Shown here in pieces: positions 47,301 to 64,000 of a stretch of 64,000 nucleotides of DNA. Positions within the stretch are counted from its first letter, which is position 1. Every line of letters starts with the position of its first letter. A program made the translations under genes and the position numbers. Location of the stretch: positions 207,298-271,297 of the forward strand of contig VWZP01006018.1 of assembly GCA_013396995.1 (NCBI GenBank), written 5' to 3'. This stretch comes from Dicaeum eximium. Taxonomy: Eukaryota > Chordata > Aves > Passeriformes > Dicaeidae. A model generated the notes under the pieces. It was not told the origin of the DNA. It saw only the letters and a list, made by a program, of their open reading frames with translations, and did no database searches.

Positions 47301-50300
47301 CTGTCATTAAGAGTTTTACATTCACTCCCAGACTGCAGCAGGCACAATTACTACCATCCTGAAAATGCAGAAGAGCACCGAACAACATCACATTTGCTCC
47401 TGCTGCAGCCTTGGTTTTGTTTTTAAACAGTCTGAGTGAAGTCTTAAGTTTGACATGAAAAAGGAAAGCATCCTTCTAGCCCAGGACAGAGACACCAATT
47501 TTGCAAGGGCAGTTACTACAGCAGAGTCGTTGCTGATGGTGTTCAAACCAAGTCTTGTCAAGAATTCAGGGTTAAGATGATGGCCAGATCAGTCATGGTG
47601 GAATTCCCAGCCTTCAAACTCATGATTACAGACCGTGGCCCTTATAAACACTTTTAATATTACAAGCTGTATGTTAAATACATACTCACTGGATTATGTC
47701 AAGAAGGAAATTGGAGATGAAGGTAAACCCTCATTTTATCTGCTTGTAGGCACTCTGCAGTTAGGTAACCTATTGATTTTCTTTGGGTGTACTCAATGTT
47801 CCTGGGGTAAACTTTTGTTTTTAAAGTAGGCTAATCTTTCCACTTCCTGTCAGCTTGCTTTTCAGAACAGTTGGTATTCATTTAAAACTGAAAACATACA
47901 GCAAATGTTCTGCTTCACACAGCTTCCTGGCACTGAAAATCTAGCACATAGCATTTAATTATACTTATTAATATTTGTTAAATAGCACTGCAGAAATTTC
48001 TGGCTGCTGAGCTTGTGATTAGCATTTGTAAACTGAAAGAGGTGTTACCCCCACCCATCCTGCATCGTAATTCAGGCCTTGCATAATCCCCACCCAAATG
48101 CCTATTTTCATCCACAGAGCTCATTATTTTTTCTGAATCATAAATGGAAGCCACACCCATGATTGCTCATAGACTGTTGCTATATTATTTATATATTGGT
48201 GTGCACCTTGATCCCAGCTGTGGTTAATTTTGGAAAAGGTGTTGGGTATTCCAAATTTTAAGTGGCATGCCACTGAAACATGGGAACCATGACTGCTATT
48301 CATTTCCTTACAAAGTGATTCAGAGGAAGAGATTCTTCTTTATGAAGATTAAAACTGTCGTCCACAAATTATTGACATGTGAAAGCCACAAAGTTAGAAA
48401 AGTGCAAATACACTGCCATGAAACACCAGAAGGAAAACCATGCCAGATTATCCCACCATATCCACTCTGAATCTGCTTAAGAATGCTAATTACTAATCAC
48501 ATTGAGCTATCATGATAAGAGGCCCTCCATGCACACACTAAGTCTCTGGATCCAGCATGGGGTCATCAGGCCTGACACAGAACAGCTTCCCCTGCCCACC
48601 ACCAATCCAGGTGACCAAGACACATGTTCCTGCTACCTATAATATTTATTATACCTTTGTTAATGTGTTTATTATTTTCACAACCACTTCAAGGACAGGG
48701 TCAGCACTACTGAGTGCCATGTGGAAGGCAACAGGAACACACAACCAACCCTATGAACTTTGCAGTGTAAGGCTCTCCAGGAACTTCCCAGCTTCAAGGA
48801 ACTTCACACAAAGCACCCCATCAGCTCATGCTATGTTGAGTCCAGCTGCTCCATGGCAAAGTGCAAGGGAGACACCAGTGAATAGCAAGTGGGCCTCTGA
48901 CAGGTTACTCTGACAGGATAGCCTTGCAATCCCTCTGTTGTCATCTACTGGCTCTTAAGCAAGGTCCAGAGGAAAAAACCATATTAAACTGCACTTGGTG
49001 ATTTCATTGGCCCCGTGTCATGTTGATAAGTTATTCAAGAAAAGTTTTTCTGCAACCCAATTGCACACCCCAGCACTTAGAGCTTAAGCAATTGGAATTG
49101 GGACTGGGCTGCTGTGATGCAGAATCTGCACAGCACCAGCACAGCAACAGGCACGTGGCAGTGCAGAGGCCTTGAACAACGCAGGGCAGAAGTGAGATTA
49201 CACACCCTGACACATTCTCTTGCTCATGGGATCCAACTGCTAGTGGGAGGGAGGGTTGTCTTTTTAGAGTAACTTCTCATCATGGTTAAAAAGGCCAGTG
49301 AACGAAAGTAATTGCTTCATTAAAAGCCACGGGGACAGACAGCCCCATCTGAGGCACTTTTGAAAATGGATGCCAGCAAGGTGAATGTCAGTAAGCTCCT
49401 GCCTTACACAGAGGCTGAGTGAGAACTGTCATGAGGTTCTGATGAAGAAGGGCTTGCCTGAATGAAGGATGAACCTGTTAGTCCCTGAATTCAAGTTAAA
49501 TAGTTTAGTGATATTGTTTTGTTAAAAGCTGACAGTCTAAACATACATATTGTTAAGGGTGAGGTGACCATGTGAGGACATTTTCTTCCATAGTTAATCA
49601 TATCATGGCCAGTGCTGGATGCAGTACACAATTGTTCCATGGGAATAGCCAAGGACCCCATCACTCCACAGGGAATATTTCCACTGGAGGAGCAGAGCTC
49701 TCCACTAAGACAGAGACAGCAGGCACAGCCAGCAGTCCAACGTGAGCTGGAGGTGATGCAGCACAGCACACAGGAGAGCTGAGATTGCTCAGCCTCTCAG
49801 GCTGCTGGCACCTCACAGGCCATTGCAGAGTGCCCTGGACATGCTGCCTCTCGCAGGCCACACTTCTCCTGTCATCTGAGCTTAATTGGACCAACTTGAT
49901 CAAAAGCAGTCTCCACGATAAGAGAGGATGCTATTGCATGCCCTGGAGCAGCACGATGAGTAAGGCAGCTGTTTTACAAGCAGTTCAGTTCACAATTTAA
50001 CACCTGAGCTTTGTGTTGGGCCAGTCAGTCAGCTGCAAGGGAGCAAGCAATGCCACACAATGGCAGAACCCTGACTTTCTCCAGCAGCACAAAGGGAAGC
50101 AGGCAGGCTTGCTGGCTGCAGCCCTGGAGGATTTCATGAGACTGAATATTCCCCCGAGAGGCTCTGTGCAAAGTGACGCACAAGTGGCCAAGACCCAAAG
50201 CTGGAGAGTCCAAAGCCTCCAAGTTCTCTTCGTGACCTGTGGAAATGCCTGTGACAGCAAGAGCAGGGGAGGGGAGGGGGGAAGGGAAGGCTTCATCTGT

Positions 50301-51501
50301 TCTCCTCATTATGGGTGATTAGGACAGAACCATCATTGGGCACCAGCCAGGGAATGCCGCCCTAAGCGCCCTTCCTTTCTTTTTGAAATGATTATTAAAG
50401 TTATTAATGCTCTGTAGTTTTCCAAAGAGGAGGGAGGGGGGAAAAAAAATTGCTTCAGGGGATTTATTTGAAAGTTGCCAGCAAAGCCTGTGTTTCTGTG
50501 AGCCCATCTAGGAGCTTAGAGCTTCATTATTTCTAATTTCCTACTACAAGCATTCATTTACCTTCTACATGATTGAAAGGAAGGTTAAATACTCCTTTGC
50601 AAAACACTGTGGAAGAACAACCAAGTAGTGTATCAGATGTGGTCATGAGAAAAGTCAGAACAGATAAATGCATCATCTGTTGCTAGTTCTCTTAGAGACT
50701 GCAATTCCCCACGCAAGAGCAGATTCCTTGTGAAAAATGCAAATGATAGTGCTGTGCCCATCAGTGATCAGACCCATCACCACCCAAGGTAGCAGATTGC
50801 TTCCTGCCTATCTGACAGTCACTATCTTGCCTAGCTGGTGACTTCAGTGTGAGAGTGCTTTTTCCACATCATATACAAAATAATATGGGAGAAGGAATGA
50901 CTGAGACTAGAGCTGCATGTATGTAGAAGTAGCAGTGTGTTTCTTAGGAGAACTCATTAAAACTTGAAATATTTCAATGTACAAAAGTAGGCAGCTCCCA
51001 GATTTGACAGTACTTAAGAGTAGCATGTGTGCAACTTTAAAAAGTGGTTCTGAAGTGACACAGAGACCATTCTGACAGCATAACTCACTGGAACCTAACA
51101 GCACAGAGAAACCAAACACTTAGAGAAGAGCTGTAAGAACCTCAACAGAAAGATGCCTCTTCGTGTACAGAAATTCTGAAAACCCTAAATTCTAGCAGCA
51201 AAAGCCCTGAAGTCTGAGAGTCTTTAAGAACCAAAGTCATTCCAACTAAACCTCAGTGCAGGAATTATCCTTGTTGCCAGGTTTAAAGCCAGGAGATGAT
51301 TCTGTATTGCCCAGCACCAAATCCATATTCTCCAGGAGTAAACACAGTGGGACTGGCTGTCAGGGAGCAACAGCAGCAGCTTCTCCCCAATGGCAGACAG
51401 AAATCAAAAGCACTGGTGATGGTCAGCAAGAACAGGACCCTGCATCAGTGACAGCACAGCCCTGCAGGACCTGAGCAAGGAGAGCCGAGCAGGTCTTGTG
51501 G
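44358..51501. other. Intergenic between convergent genes, no gene recognised
   Basis: About 7 kb downstream of ERRFI1. Frames of 134 codons or less occur on both strands without a recognised domain (for example 45161-45565 -, 48557-48913 +, 49997-50309 -). Composition is mildly AT-rich. I see no diagnostic transposon motifs. Confidence 0.45.
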
Positions 51502-51838
51502 ATTCACAGAATCATGGAATCATTAAAGTTGGAAAAGACCTTTAAGATCATCAAGTCCCACTGTTAACCCACCACCACATTCACCATTTAACCATGTCCT
51601 CAAGTGCCATCTCCACACATTTTTTGAACACTTCAAGGCATAGTGACTCCACCACAGTCCCTGGGAAGTCTGTCCCAATGCTTTACAACCCTTTCTGTGA
51701 GAAAGAAATTCCTAATATCTAATCTAGACCTTCCCTGGTGCACTTGAGGCCATTTCCATTCCATTCCTCCTATTTCCAAAGATGAGGCATATGCAAATTC
51801 TGTGGGCAACTTGGTCCAGTTGTCTAACCACAGAATCA
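51502..51838 (-). mobile_element. CR1 LINE 3'-terminal fragment (reverse orientation)
   Basis: The left edge shows the decayed terminal octamer repeat of CR1 in reverse complement ('cacagaatcatggaatcatt'), followed by 'ttggaaaagacctttaagat', 'catcaagtcccactgttaac', 'gaaagaaattcctaatatct' and 'gaggccatttccatt'. This is the standard 3' end of a truncated CR1. An 80-codon antisense frame across it is element sequence, not a host gene. The right boundary is approximate. Confidence 0.9.
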
Positions 51839-54800
51839 TTAAGGAAGCAGTTTCAGCCAGTATTCCAGTGACCAATCATCCAGCAGCTCTAAAGGCAAGG
51901 GGCAAGTCCAAAATCAGACTTTAATTATCTGGGGCCACAGTCAAACTACACAGTTAACAGTGGAAGAAATCCTCTGTTCAACACAAAGCAGACAAAATTT
52001 TAATTGGACAAACAGCTACAAAAACTGCCATTTGAATTCAGAGGATTCCTTTGATTCAGAACAGCAGCTCTACAACATTGCAATGAAAACTGAGAATCCC
52101 AAAGGAAATTTTACCATAACCATCCATGAGGAGAGGATAGCTGCAGTACTTTAAAGCTATTTCTGAACTGAGTACACGCTTGAACTGCAGGCAAGTTCTG
52201 TCTGTGGCTCAGAGGTGCTGCCACAGTAAGCTATAAAAATAATTGCACCATCAATATTTAGAAATCAGAAGGATTTGCACAGAAATGTCCCTAGTTCTGC
52301 TGGGAAACTTCTATCAGCTGTGGAAGGCTTCAGTGTTATAAATGTTACACAAGTCTCACTAGACACAACTTTGCTCTTTAGAATATGAGTGCTTGCATGA
52401 GATCCTCACACAACTTTTCTTCTTCCTCCCTCTACCATTAGTGGAATAGCCTTGAACTAAATTGTAAAAGTACAGAAGTATCTACATGACTCTGAGGGCC
52501 ATAAACCCTATGTAGGGAGGAATTATTTAAGGTTGTACGAAGGGTATAATTAGAAGCTGTTGAATGAAGTAAAGCAAACAAACAAGCCCAAGTATAAAAG
52601 CTTCCTCTCAATCTGTGATGCCTTCTAGCACACAGAACAATCTTGTAGAGAGCAGAAAGGCTCCTAGAGCTGCTACAGAGCCTGAGTGTGACACAGAGCA
52701 CTGCAACCCCTAACTGCTGCACCACCCAGAGCTGCCCTCACTACACCTCAGCAACATGAAGAATTGTGTTATCTAAAACAAAGGATACTGGTTTTCCCAT
52801 GTCTAGACTCTGTTCTGGAGCCTATCATGTGTGTCAGCACTGCTTCCAAAGGCATGGCTACAAAAATACAAGGCAGAAATGCTGCCTAGTCCCTTAAATA
52901 ACATCCTGTGGGTGTACTCAGGATACAGAGACCTGGGCTCAATTCCCTCCCATCTGGGCTGTGTGGATGGGCCTGCTCTGCACACAGAGCTTGCCAAGCG
53001 TCCACAAATGCTCCTGGAAGACAAGGGTGAGCCGAGCTCTGCCCTGGGATGCCTTCCACACAGGACACATGCTGAGAGAAGGAGCTGGGCCAGTATCTGA
53101 GGCAGCAAGACAGCAGGGATTCCCACAGCCTGCTCCTTGCCCCTGCCCTTCCCTGGATGTTTCTCAAGAGGTGGCAGGAAGAGGCTGAAGGCCAGATAAA
53201 TTGTGTCAGCAAGGACAGCCTGTACCTTTTTGCTGTTCTTCCCAGAAAGCTTTTGATTTCCTGCCAAGTGACAATGCTACAAGAACCATAGAATATCCAT
53301 CAAAGTTCAGAGCTAGGGACTGCTGTCCGAGCCAGGCTGTCAGCTGACAAATCAGGGCAGCAGGGAGGCACATGTGCTCTCATTTTACATACTTTCCTTT
53401 CTTTCCATACCACATGCAAGACCACATTCTAAACATGCTAAAAGATTATCTACAACTTTGGGCAACAATTAATTAATTCAACCAGTGTTTTGTTGCTTAT
53501 TTTTCAAACTTCAAAAGTCCCACTAAAATGTAGTCTCCTATGGAAGGCAGAGTATGAGGACATGAATGACAGCATGGATGCAGTGCTAGGGATTATTGCT
53601 GTAGTTGACACCTTCCTACTTCTCTGTCACATACTTATCTTTCCAACCAAGTCATGGGTCATCCAGGCTGCTGGAAGACAGGTACTTTTTATCATTTTGG
53701 GATCACTGCTTATGTTTGCATCATGATGCGTCTCTTTGTAGAAAGAACAAACAAAATAATCAGATTAAGTAACCATTCTTTGCTCTGACAGTCACTGTGG
53801 GTTTCATACCAAATGGTAAGCACATACATAAATGGCTAACAAGCTGTCCAAGGCTTGTAATTACTGGATGAAGCATATTCCCTTGTGTGCTTTTACAGCT
53901 TTAAGTACTAGTGTGCAGGCTGGTTTGTATCCATTATATTGGTTCTGTTTGTCTCCACCCATTTTAAAAGTAAAATCTTTGTCTCTCTAGAAAAGCATCC
54001 CTTCTCTGTTGCTGAGAGGGACATATTCCTGAGATAAGATTTGCTCCTGCTCACAGTACAGTGCTGTGCACTTCACTTTTCCCTTTTGGAAAGAAACTTG
54101 TAAAGAACTGCAATAAAACCCCACTGTTCACTCTCCACATGTTTCTTCTGCCTCTTCTTCAGTTAGAAGCTTGTCAGTTTGAATGAAAATATTTCTCATC
54201 GCTGCAAGTATTTACTGAGAGCTCCAGCATCTGTGCCCTCTTGTGTACACTCCAACTCCTAAGCCATACAACACATCTCAATCCCCTCAAGAGAACTCAT
54301 TCTCAATGATGCATTCAAGCCCACAGAACAACCAGAATCAGGAGAAAAAAAATCCATGTTATTCTTGAGAGATGATCCGAGGCATACAGCAGATGCCAAC
54401 TGGCTGCCTTCTCATCAGGAAAGCAACCAATCCCCAAACCTCCAGCTTCCAGGGAACAAAATGCTAAATGTTAGATAGAGAAGACAGGATGCATTCCCTT
54501 CAGTTTAAGCTGAGCTCAGTGGCAGCAGATACCCGATGACCACAGGTTCTAAAAGTAAAGCTCATGAATAATAAAAAGGAAAAAAGTTTCTAGTGTACAT
54601 GATACAGCAGAAAAGTACCTCAGCTCATCTTTCAGCAGCAGGTAGAAGAGGATTTTATGAAAAGAGATAATGAAATGTGAGGAAAAAAGCATTTTGCTAA
54701 CTGGAAGGCAACTTTTTTCCCTCGAATCAGCAAATTCCTTTGTAACACTTACCCTAAGAGGAAAATTAGCCTAATCTTAGTTCATACACGTACTTACCCT

Positions 54801-56261
54801 AACTGAAAGACCAAGTTAATGACACAGGAAGAAAACCCAAGTAAATTTATGTTTGCTGGACATCTGCAATGTAAATGCAGAGTCCAGTGAGGCTGAGAAC
54901 AGGGTCAGCTGTATGAAGGTAACTGTGATGCAAGCAGCACTACAATATTTTATTTACCAAGTCTTTTGCTGAACATGGTGGAAGAATCTGCAAGTTAAGC
55001 AGATACATCCATGGGCTCTAGGCTCATTTATCTGAGTGTTTCCCCTATTACCATTTTAATGGGAGTGGGAAAGCCCAAATACACACACTGAAAACCTCAG
55101 TTCTGTAAATTGAACTCCCTCAGCCTTGGAGAAAAAAAAAATTATAATCAAATTTATGGCCACTTTGCTAATGCTTTGTATTAAAATATTTCTGCAAGAC
55201 TAAAAACAATGCAAGCATGGAAATATTTTCCTTCTAATGTTACAAAGCAGTGCTGCCACCCAGGAATGCAGAGTTTTTCCTGTATTCTGAATTATGCCCA
55301 TTTACAAACCAAGTAATTATTCCAGATTCTAGGACAAAGACTCTTTCCATCATTTGGTTTACATTTGCATTGCAATACCAGTTAGATGTGCAGATTTACC
55401 ACACAAACTTGTAGAAGCTTACACAGATTACAACTTTTGCATATCTTGAGCATATTTCAAAGCTAGAGAAACATATGAAATATTTCCTAAACAAATTAAG
55501 AGACAGAGCATAGAGTTGAAGCAGTTCTTCCAGTAGTTATTAACAACACAGACATTTCTTAATTCTAAATTTGCAAAAGTATCCATGTATTTCATTACGA
55601 AAATGCAGTAATTGAGAATGAACTTGTTTCCCATTAAAATAAGCAATCATAAAGGCTCCTAAGCAGTCATTTTCTAAAGTTCACACTATGCACTTCAGAT
55701 GTATGCAGAACCAGATCTCCAGATGCTGGGGTAACTTCAGAGTCCAGTGAGGTGCCATCCTTAAGCATGACTGCTGACAGAGCCAGGAAACACCAGAATG
55801 GTTTGGTGAAAGAAAGGTAGCAAAGACAGAAATTGATGCCAAGTTCTTAATTCTCATGGGAATACAGCTCTATTACTTCCTCCAGAGACCTGTCTTGCAA
55901 CTCCTCTAAACTGACACAGGCTCACTTAAGCCAGGCTTGTAGCAACTTCCAATTTTTAGTAAGCAGAAACAAGCACTGCTACTGATGGCATTCTACCAAA
56001 TCCAAACTTCCTGCTTTATGCTGATTATTAGCCACCCAAATAGCTCAATGGGTCTGCAATCATTTAATGCAGAATTTCAAGGTATCATGTTCAACCTGCA
56101 GGAACTCTGAGGTGCTTGACAAGGTATGAATATTCCCACTTTTAATTTAGTTCCAACACTGTCGGAAAAGTAATAGTAGTTATTTGCCTTATTTGTACAC
56201 AAATTGAACATTGTTTTAACTAATTCTAGGCTACAACTTAATAATCTATGTCTTGAAATCA
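51839..56261. other. Intergenic, no gene recognised
   Basis: About 4.4 kb with short frames only. The largest (154 codons at 52803-53267 -, and overlapping frames on the other strand) lie in a locally GC-richer stretch and show no recognised domain. Confidence 0.45.
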
Positions 56262-56480
56262 GAGAGTATCCTGAGCTAGAAGAGACTCATGAAGGTCATC
56301 AAAACCAACTCCTGACTCCACATAGGGCAACCTAAAAGTTAAACCATACAGCCAAGAGAAGTGTTGTGAGAAGTGTTGTCCAAACACTTCTTGAATGCTA
56401 GCAGGCCTGTGGTCATGACCACCTCCCTAGGGAGCTTGTTCCAGTGCTTGGCCACCTTCTCATTCCAGCTCAGACTTCAG
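56262..56480 (-). mobile_element. CR1 LINE fragment (reverse orientation)
   Basis: Antisense CR1 phrases are readable in order: 'gagctagaagagactcatga', 'aggtcatcaaaaccaactcc', 'gtccaaacacttcttgaatg', 'ctccctagggagcttgttcc' and 'agtgcttggccacc'. A 12-base tandem duplication, 'agaagtgttgtg/c', lies near 56358-56382. The copy ends about 110 bases before the inferred PARK7 cleavage site. Confidence 0.85.
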
Positions 56481-56589
56481 AAGAACTGTGTGAGAATCTA
56501 AACAGATGTTCTTTTAAATAGTACATAGTGGTAAAAAGGTTTCACGGGTCTGGGTTGAGAGAAAACACAGAAAGGAATAACACACCAGT

Positions 56590-56890
56590 AGGGATGCTCC
56601 ATTTTTATTTACTCAGCAAACATTTTCCCATGTGATTTTTAAATGCCATCTAAGAACTAACTAGGATTATTAGATGCTGGCTGCTTTTTTGTGATGAAGC
56701 TTTTTGCTAACAGGATCTTTTTCCAGAAATGAAGACCTTTGGTTTGTTAAGGTATCTCAGTTCAGGTAAGTACAGTTACTAATTTCACCCACAATTAAAG
56801 TGTATTTACAACAGTGCACATTACAGTTATTCTACAAAGGATAAAACTTTCTATCTAAATTTGTCCTAGTGTCTATCCCACACCAGCATT
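56590..56890 (-). other. PARK7: PARK7 3' UTR (inferred)
   Basis: Sequence between the TGA stop (56891-56893) and the AATAAA at 56604-56609 on the - strand. The cleavage site is estimated 10-20 bases past the signal. Confidence 0.6.
56604..56609 (-). terminator. PARK7: PARK7 polyadenylation signal
   Basis: The + strand TTTATT reads AATAAA on the - strand, 281 bases past the PARK7 stop codon. This gives a 3' UTR of about 300 bases, typical for this gene. Confidence 0.6.
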
Positions 56891-61922
<5,032 letters not shown>

Positions 61923-61936
61923 GTCTTGAGGGGCTG

Positions 61937-63996
61937 CTATTAGAGAGATGGTTGAGAAGGAAGGGCTGAGGGGGGTAGAAAGACAATGTGGTTAGAAGGC
62001 AAATCCCCTCAAACAAATCCCTCCTGATGTTGAAACTGAACAGTAATTTGTACTTTTGCATGCTCATTTAAACCACCTCAAAATGGTTCACTAGCTTAAA
62101 TCAATATTCACAGCAATCCCTTTTAAATAAGGAGCTTTGTAAAAAGAATGCATTATGATATTAAAAGATGAAGGCACTTGTGCATGTGGGAGGCACAGCA
62201 CATCAACACCAGAAGAGGAAGCAGCTTGGCCTAATCAAGACCTTACTCTGTGTCTGCCAGGGAGAGGGGTTCAGGGTGGGTGGCAGAGCTGTTTTCAATG
62301 ACTCCCACCCAGGTCAGCACTTACAAAGAGGGCTTGCATGAGCTCTGACCTCATGTCTGGTTTTTAGTTTCCACACAGCATGCATCATGAGGAGTTTCCT
62401 GTGATTTAACAGTGACTCGACCAGTGCCCCTGCAAAATCTCACCAACAGATTTTCTGAGTTATTTTGCAACTTTGTGGGGGAAGAAACACATGTACACAT
62501 GTGTGATGGGGGAGCAGACCACAGGATTTAGCAAATGGAACAAACCAGGCTTAAGAGTTTTTTTTTTAGCTTCTAAATTCAAGTTGAGGTGAATGGCCAA
62601 ATTTCCGTTTGAAGGTTAAGTTAAAATAAGTTTACATCATGTAAAATACCCACTAGCTCATACAGGTCTGAAAGAAGTCTGTGAAAGTATTTGTGATGTG
62701 AGGAGGCATTTCACAGGTTACTACTCTGGAAGACAGAGATTTCTGTCCTGTGCAGGGACCTTCTATTTAGAACTGCACCTGGGAATAGTACCTGGGAACC
62801 CTTCATAAAACGTGATGCACGCTAAGGTGCCTACATAAAATAAAATCATCCTCACTCTGCTTCAACTTTATCTGTTTTCAGGTTTTCTCCCTGCTGGTAG
62901 CCTCCTTTAGAATGTTATTTCTAGAATGCAGTAATATACAGCACAACATCCCACAGCAAGCTGAACCAGCTCAAGCAGAGTAATTCACTGGGGCAAATCC
63001 GACTTTTAGGGCAGCTTTATGTACTCTCACTGCAAAGCCCACTGATCAAATGCACCCAAATCACAGGTATCAGTAATAACTGCAGGACAATCTAGAGCTT
63101 CTTAGCAGCTTGAGGGTACGCATTGATTCTGCAAAATTTTCACATGAATTTGACTAGCAAAAAACTACGTGAATAGCCACCATGCAGAAATGCTGCAATT
63201 TTTATTGAAGAAAAATAGTCTAGATCACAGTGTGTATCCCTGTCTTTCTTTAATTCTTTAGATGAAAACAAGCACCTGATCCTGAAACCTTTTTTTTCTC
63301 CTAGTTTTGCAAAATGCAATCACTCCATAGTGCCGTTAAATATTTATTGTACAACACAGCCAAATTCTCGAGCATTAGTGCTGTTTTTCCTGTGGGTGCA
63401 TATGTAAATAGCTGTCCCACTACTGTGAAGACAGTTTTTGAGAAGGCAGAACTAAGTTACACAGACCTAACAGCAACTTCATGTAACAAGCTACCTACAC
63501 ATAGTAAATACCAGTCCATCATTTACTCCTCAGTGCCAGCTAAGGCCGCCTCAAACCCATCAGCCAAACGTACCAGCCCTGCGTGGGTACACGTGCTTTC
63601 TGGAGATGGTGACTTGCGTTGAATCAGACACTCTAACAAGGGTAGCTTTAAAAAAATAAAAAATCACACCCTTAAGGGCCCTGACCACAGCCCCGCTGTT
63701 CACAGGCACGGAGCGGCTGAAGGCGCCCCAGCTCAGCCAGCCCGTGTGGGAAGGGAAGGCCGCATCCCTACGTTTCCATCTGTTCGTTCGGGACACGGCG
63801 CCATTCCACACCGCAGCTCCGGCACAAGGCCGGGCCCGGGCCGAGGCCTCCTCGCGGGCACGGCGGGGCTGCTCGGGCCCCGGAACGGGGCTGCTCGGGC
63901 CCCGCAACCCCGCCCGGCCGCCGAACCCTCCGCCCTCACCGACACCCCCGGCCCGCCCGGGCTCTGTGACCCGGGCCCGCGGCCACCACAACTCAC
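61937..63996 (-). other. PARK7: PARK7 intron 1 (inferred)
   Basis: About 2.06 kb between the candidate first-exon donor and the first coding exon. Mostly ordinary AT-rich sequence, becoming CpG-rich from about 63690. A 102-codon + strand frame at 63314-63622 has no recognised domain. Confidence 0.65.
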
Positions 63997-64000
63997 CTCA
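63690..64000 (-). promoter_or_regulatory. PARK7: CpG island at the PARK7 5' end (cut by window edge)
   Basis: Sharp rise in GC and CpG content up to the window edge. It covers the start of PARK7 intron 1 and presumably the promoter beyond 64000. It contains an 18-base unit repeated at 63865-63882 and 63887-63904 (period 22). The long frames here are compositional artefacts. Confidence 0.75.
63997..64000 (-). other. PARK7: 3' end of PARK7 non-coding exon 1 (partial)
   Basis: On the - strand the window opens with TGAG|gtgagt, a near-consensus donor at 63996-63995, placed where the untranslated first exon of PARK7 should end. Only four exon bases are inside the window. Confidence 0.55.

Noticed and set aside
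51633..51875. 80-codon - strand frame
   Set aside because: It is the 3' region of a CR1 retrotransposon read in sense, with no host gene features.
52803..53267. 154-codon - strand frame in the intergenic region
   Set aside because: It sits in a local GC-richer patch with long overlapping frames on both strands, which indicates stop-codon depletion rather than coding. No domain is recognised.

Overview
The window looks like a piece of a bird chromosome, probably from a songbird. The evidence is two intron-containing vertebrate genes (ERRFI1 and PARK7), several 3'-terminal fragments of CR1 LINEs (the main interspersed repeat of birds), and two LTR-like sequences that resemble songbird endogenous-retrovirus LTRs. 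The local gene order matches the conserved vertebrate block PARK7 - ERRFI1 (human 1p36.23). There are no bacterial-type operons, no CRISPR arrays, and no tRNA or rRNA genes that I can recognise.

Layout. Positions 1-33.8 kb are the distal upstream flank of ERRFI1. I see no protein-coding gene there. This flank holds two CR1 fragments, two LTR-like elements, AP-1-type motifs, and two long imperfect inverted repeats with about 1 kb between their arms (1268-2446 and 9435-10843). Positions 33.85-34.9 kb are a CpG island containing a 273-base assembly gap, and this is the likely ERRFI1 promoter and first non-coding exon. ERRFI1 then runs on the + strand: a roughly 6 kb first intron, and coding exons at 40924-41045, 41173-41249 and 41829-43024 that join in frame to 464 codons plus a stop. 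Its 3' UTR ends near 44.36 kb. Positions 44.4-56.6 kb are intergenic, with two more CR1 fragments. PARK7 lies on the - strand from about 56.6 kb to beyond the right edge. Six coding exons join exactly to 189 codons plus a stop, the same length as human DJ-1. The non-coding first exon ends at about 63997 inside a second CpG island that is cut by the window edge.

The two genes are convergent. ERRFI1 (Mig-6) is an inducible feedback inhibitor of EGFR/ErbB kinases. PARK7 (DJ-1) is an oxidative-stress protein of the DJ-1/PfpI family. They do not share a pathway in any obvious way; their adjacency is conserved synteny.

I found no convincing new biological system. The best unexplained structures are the two long inverted repeats, one of which has perfect small hairpins at its arm edges, and a compact GC-rich patch in ERRFI1 intron 3 that combines a nested hairpin with a strong CTCF-like motif.
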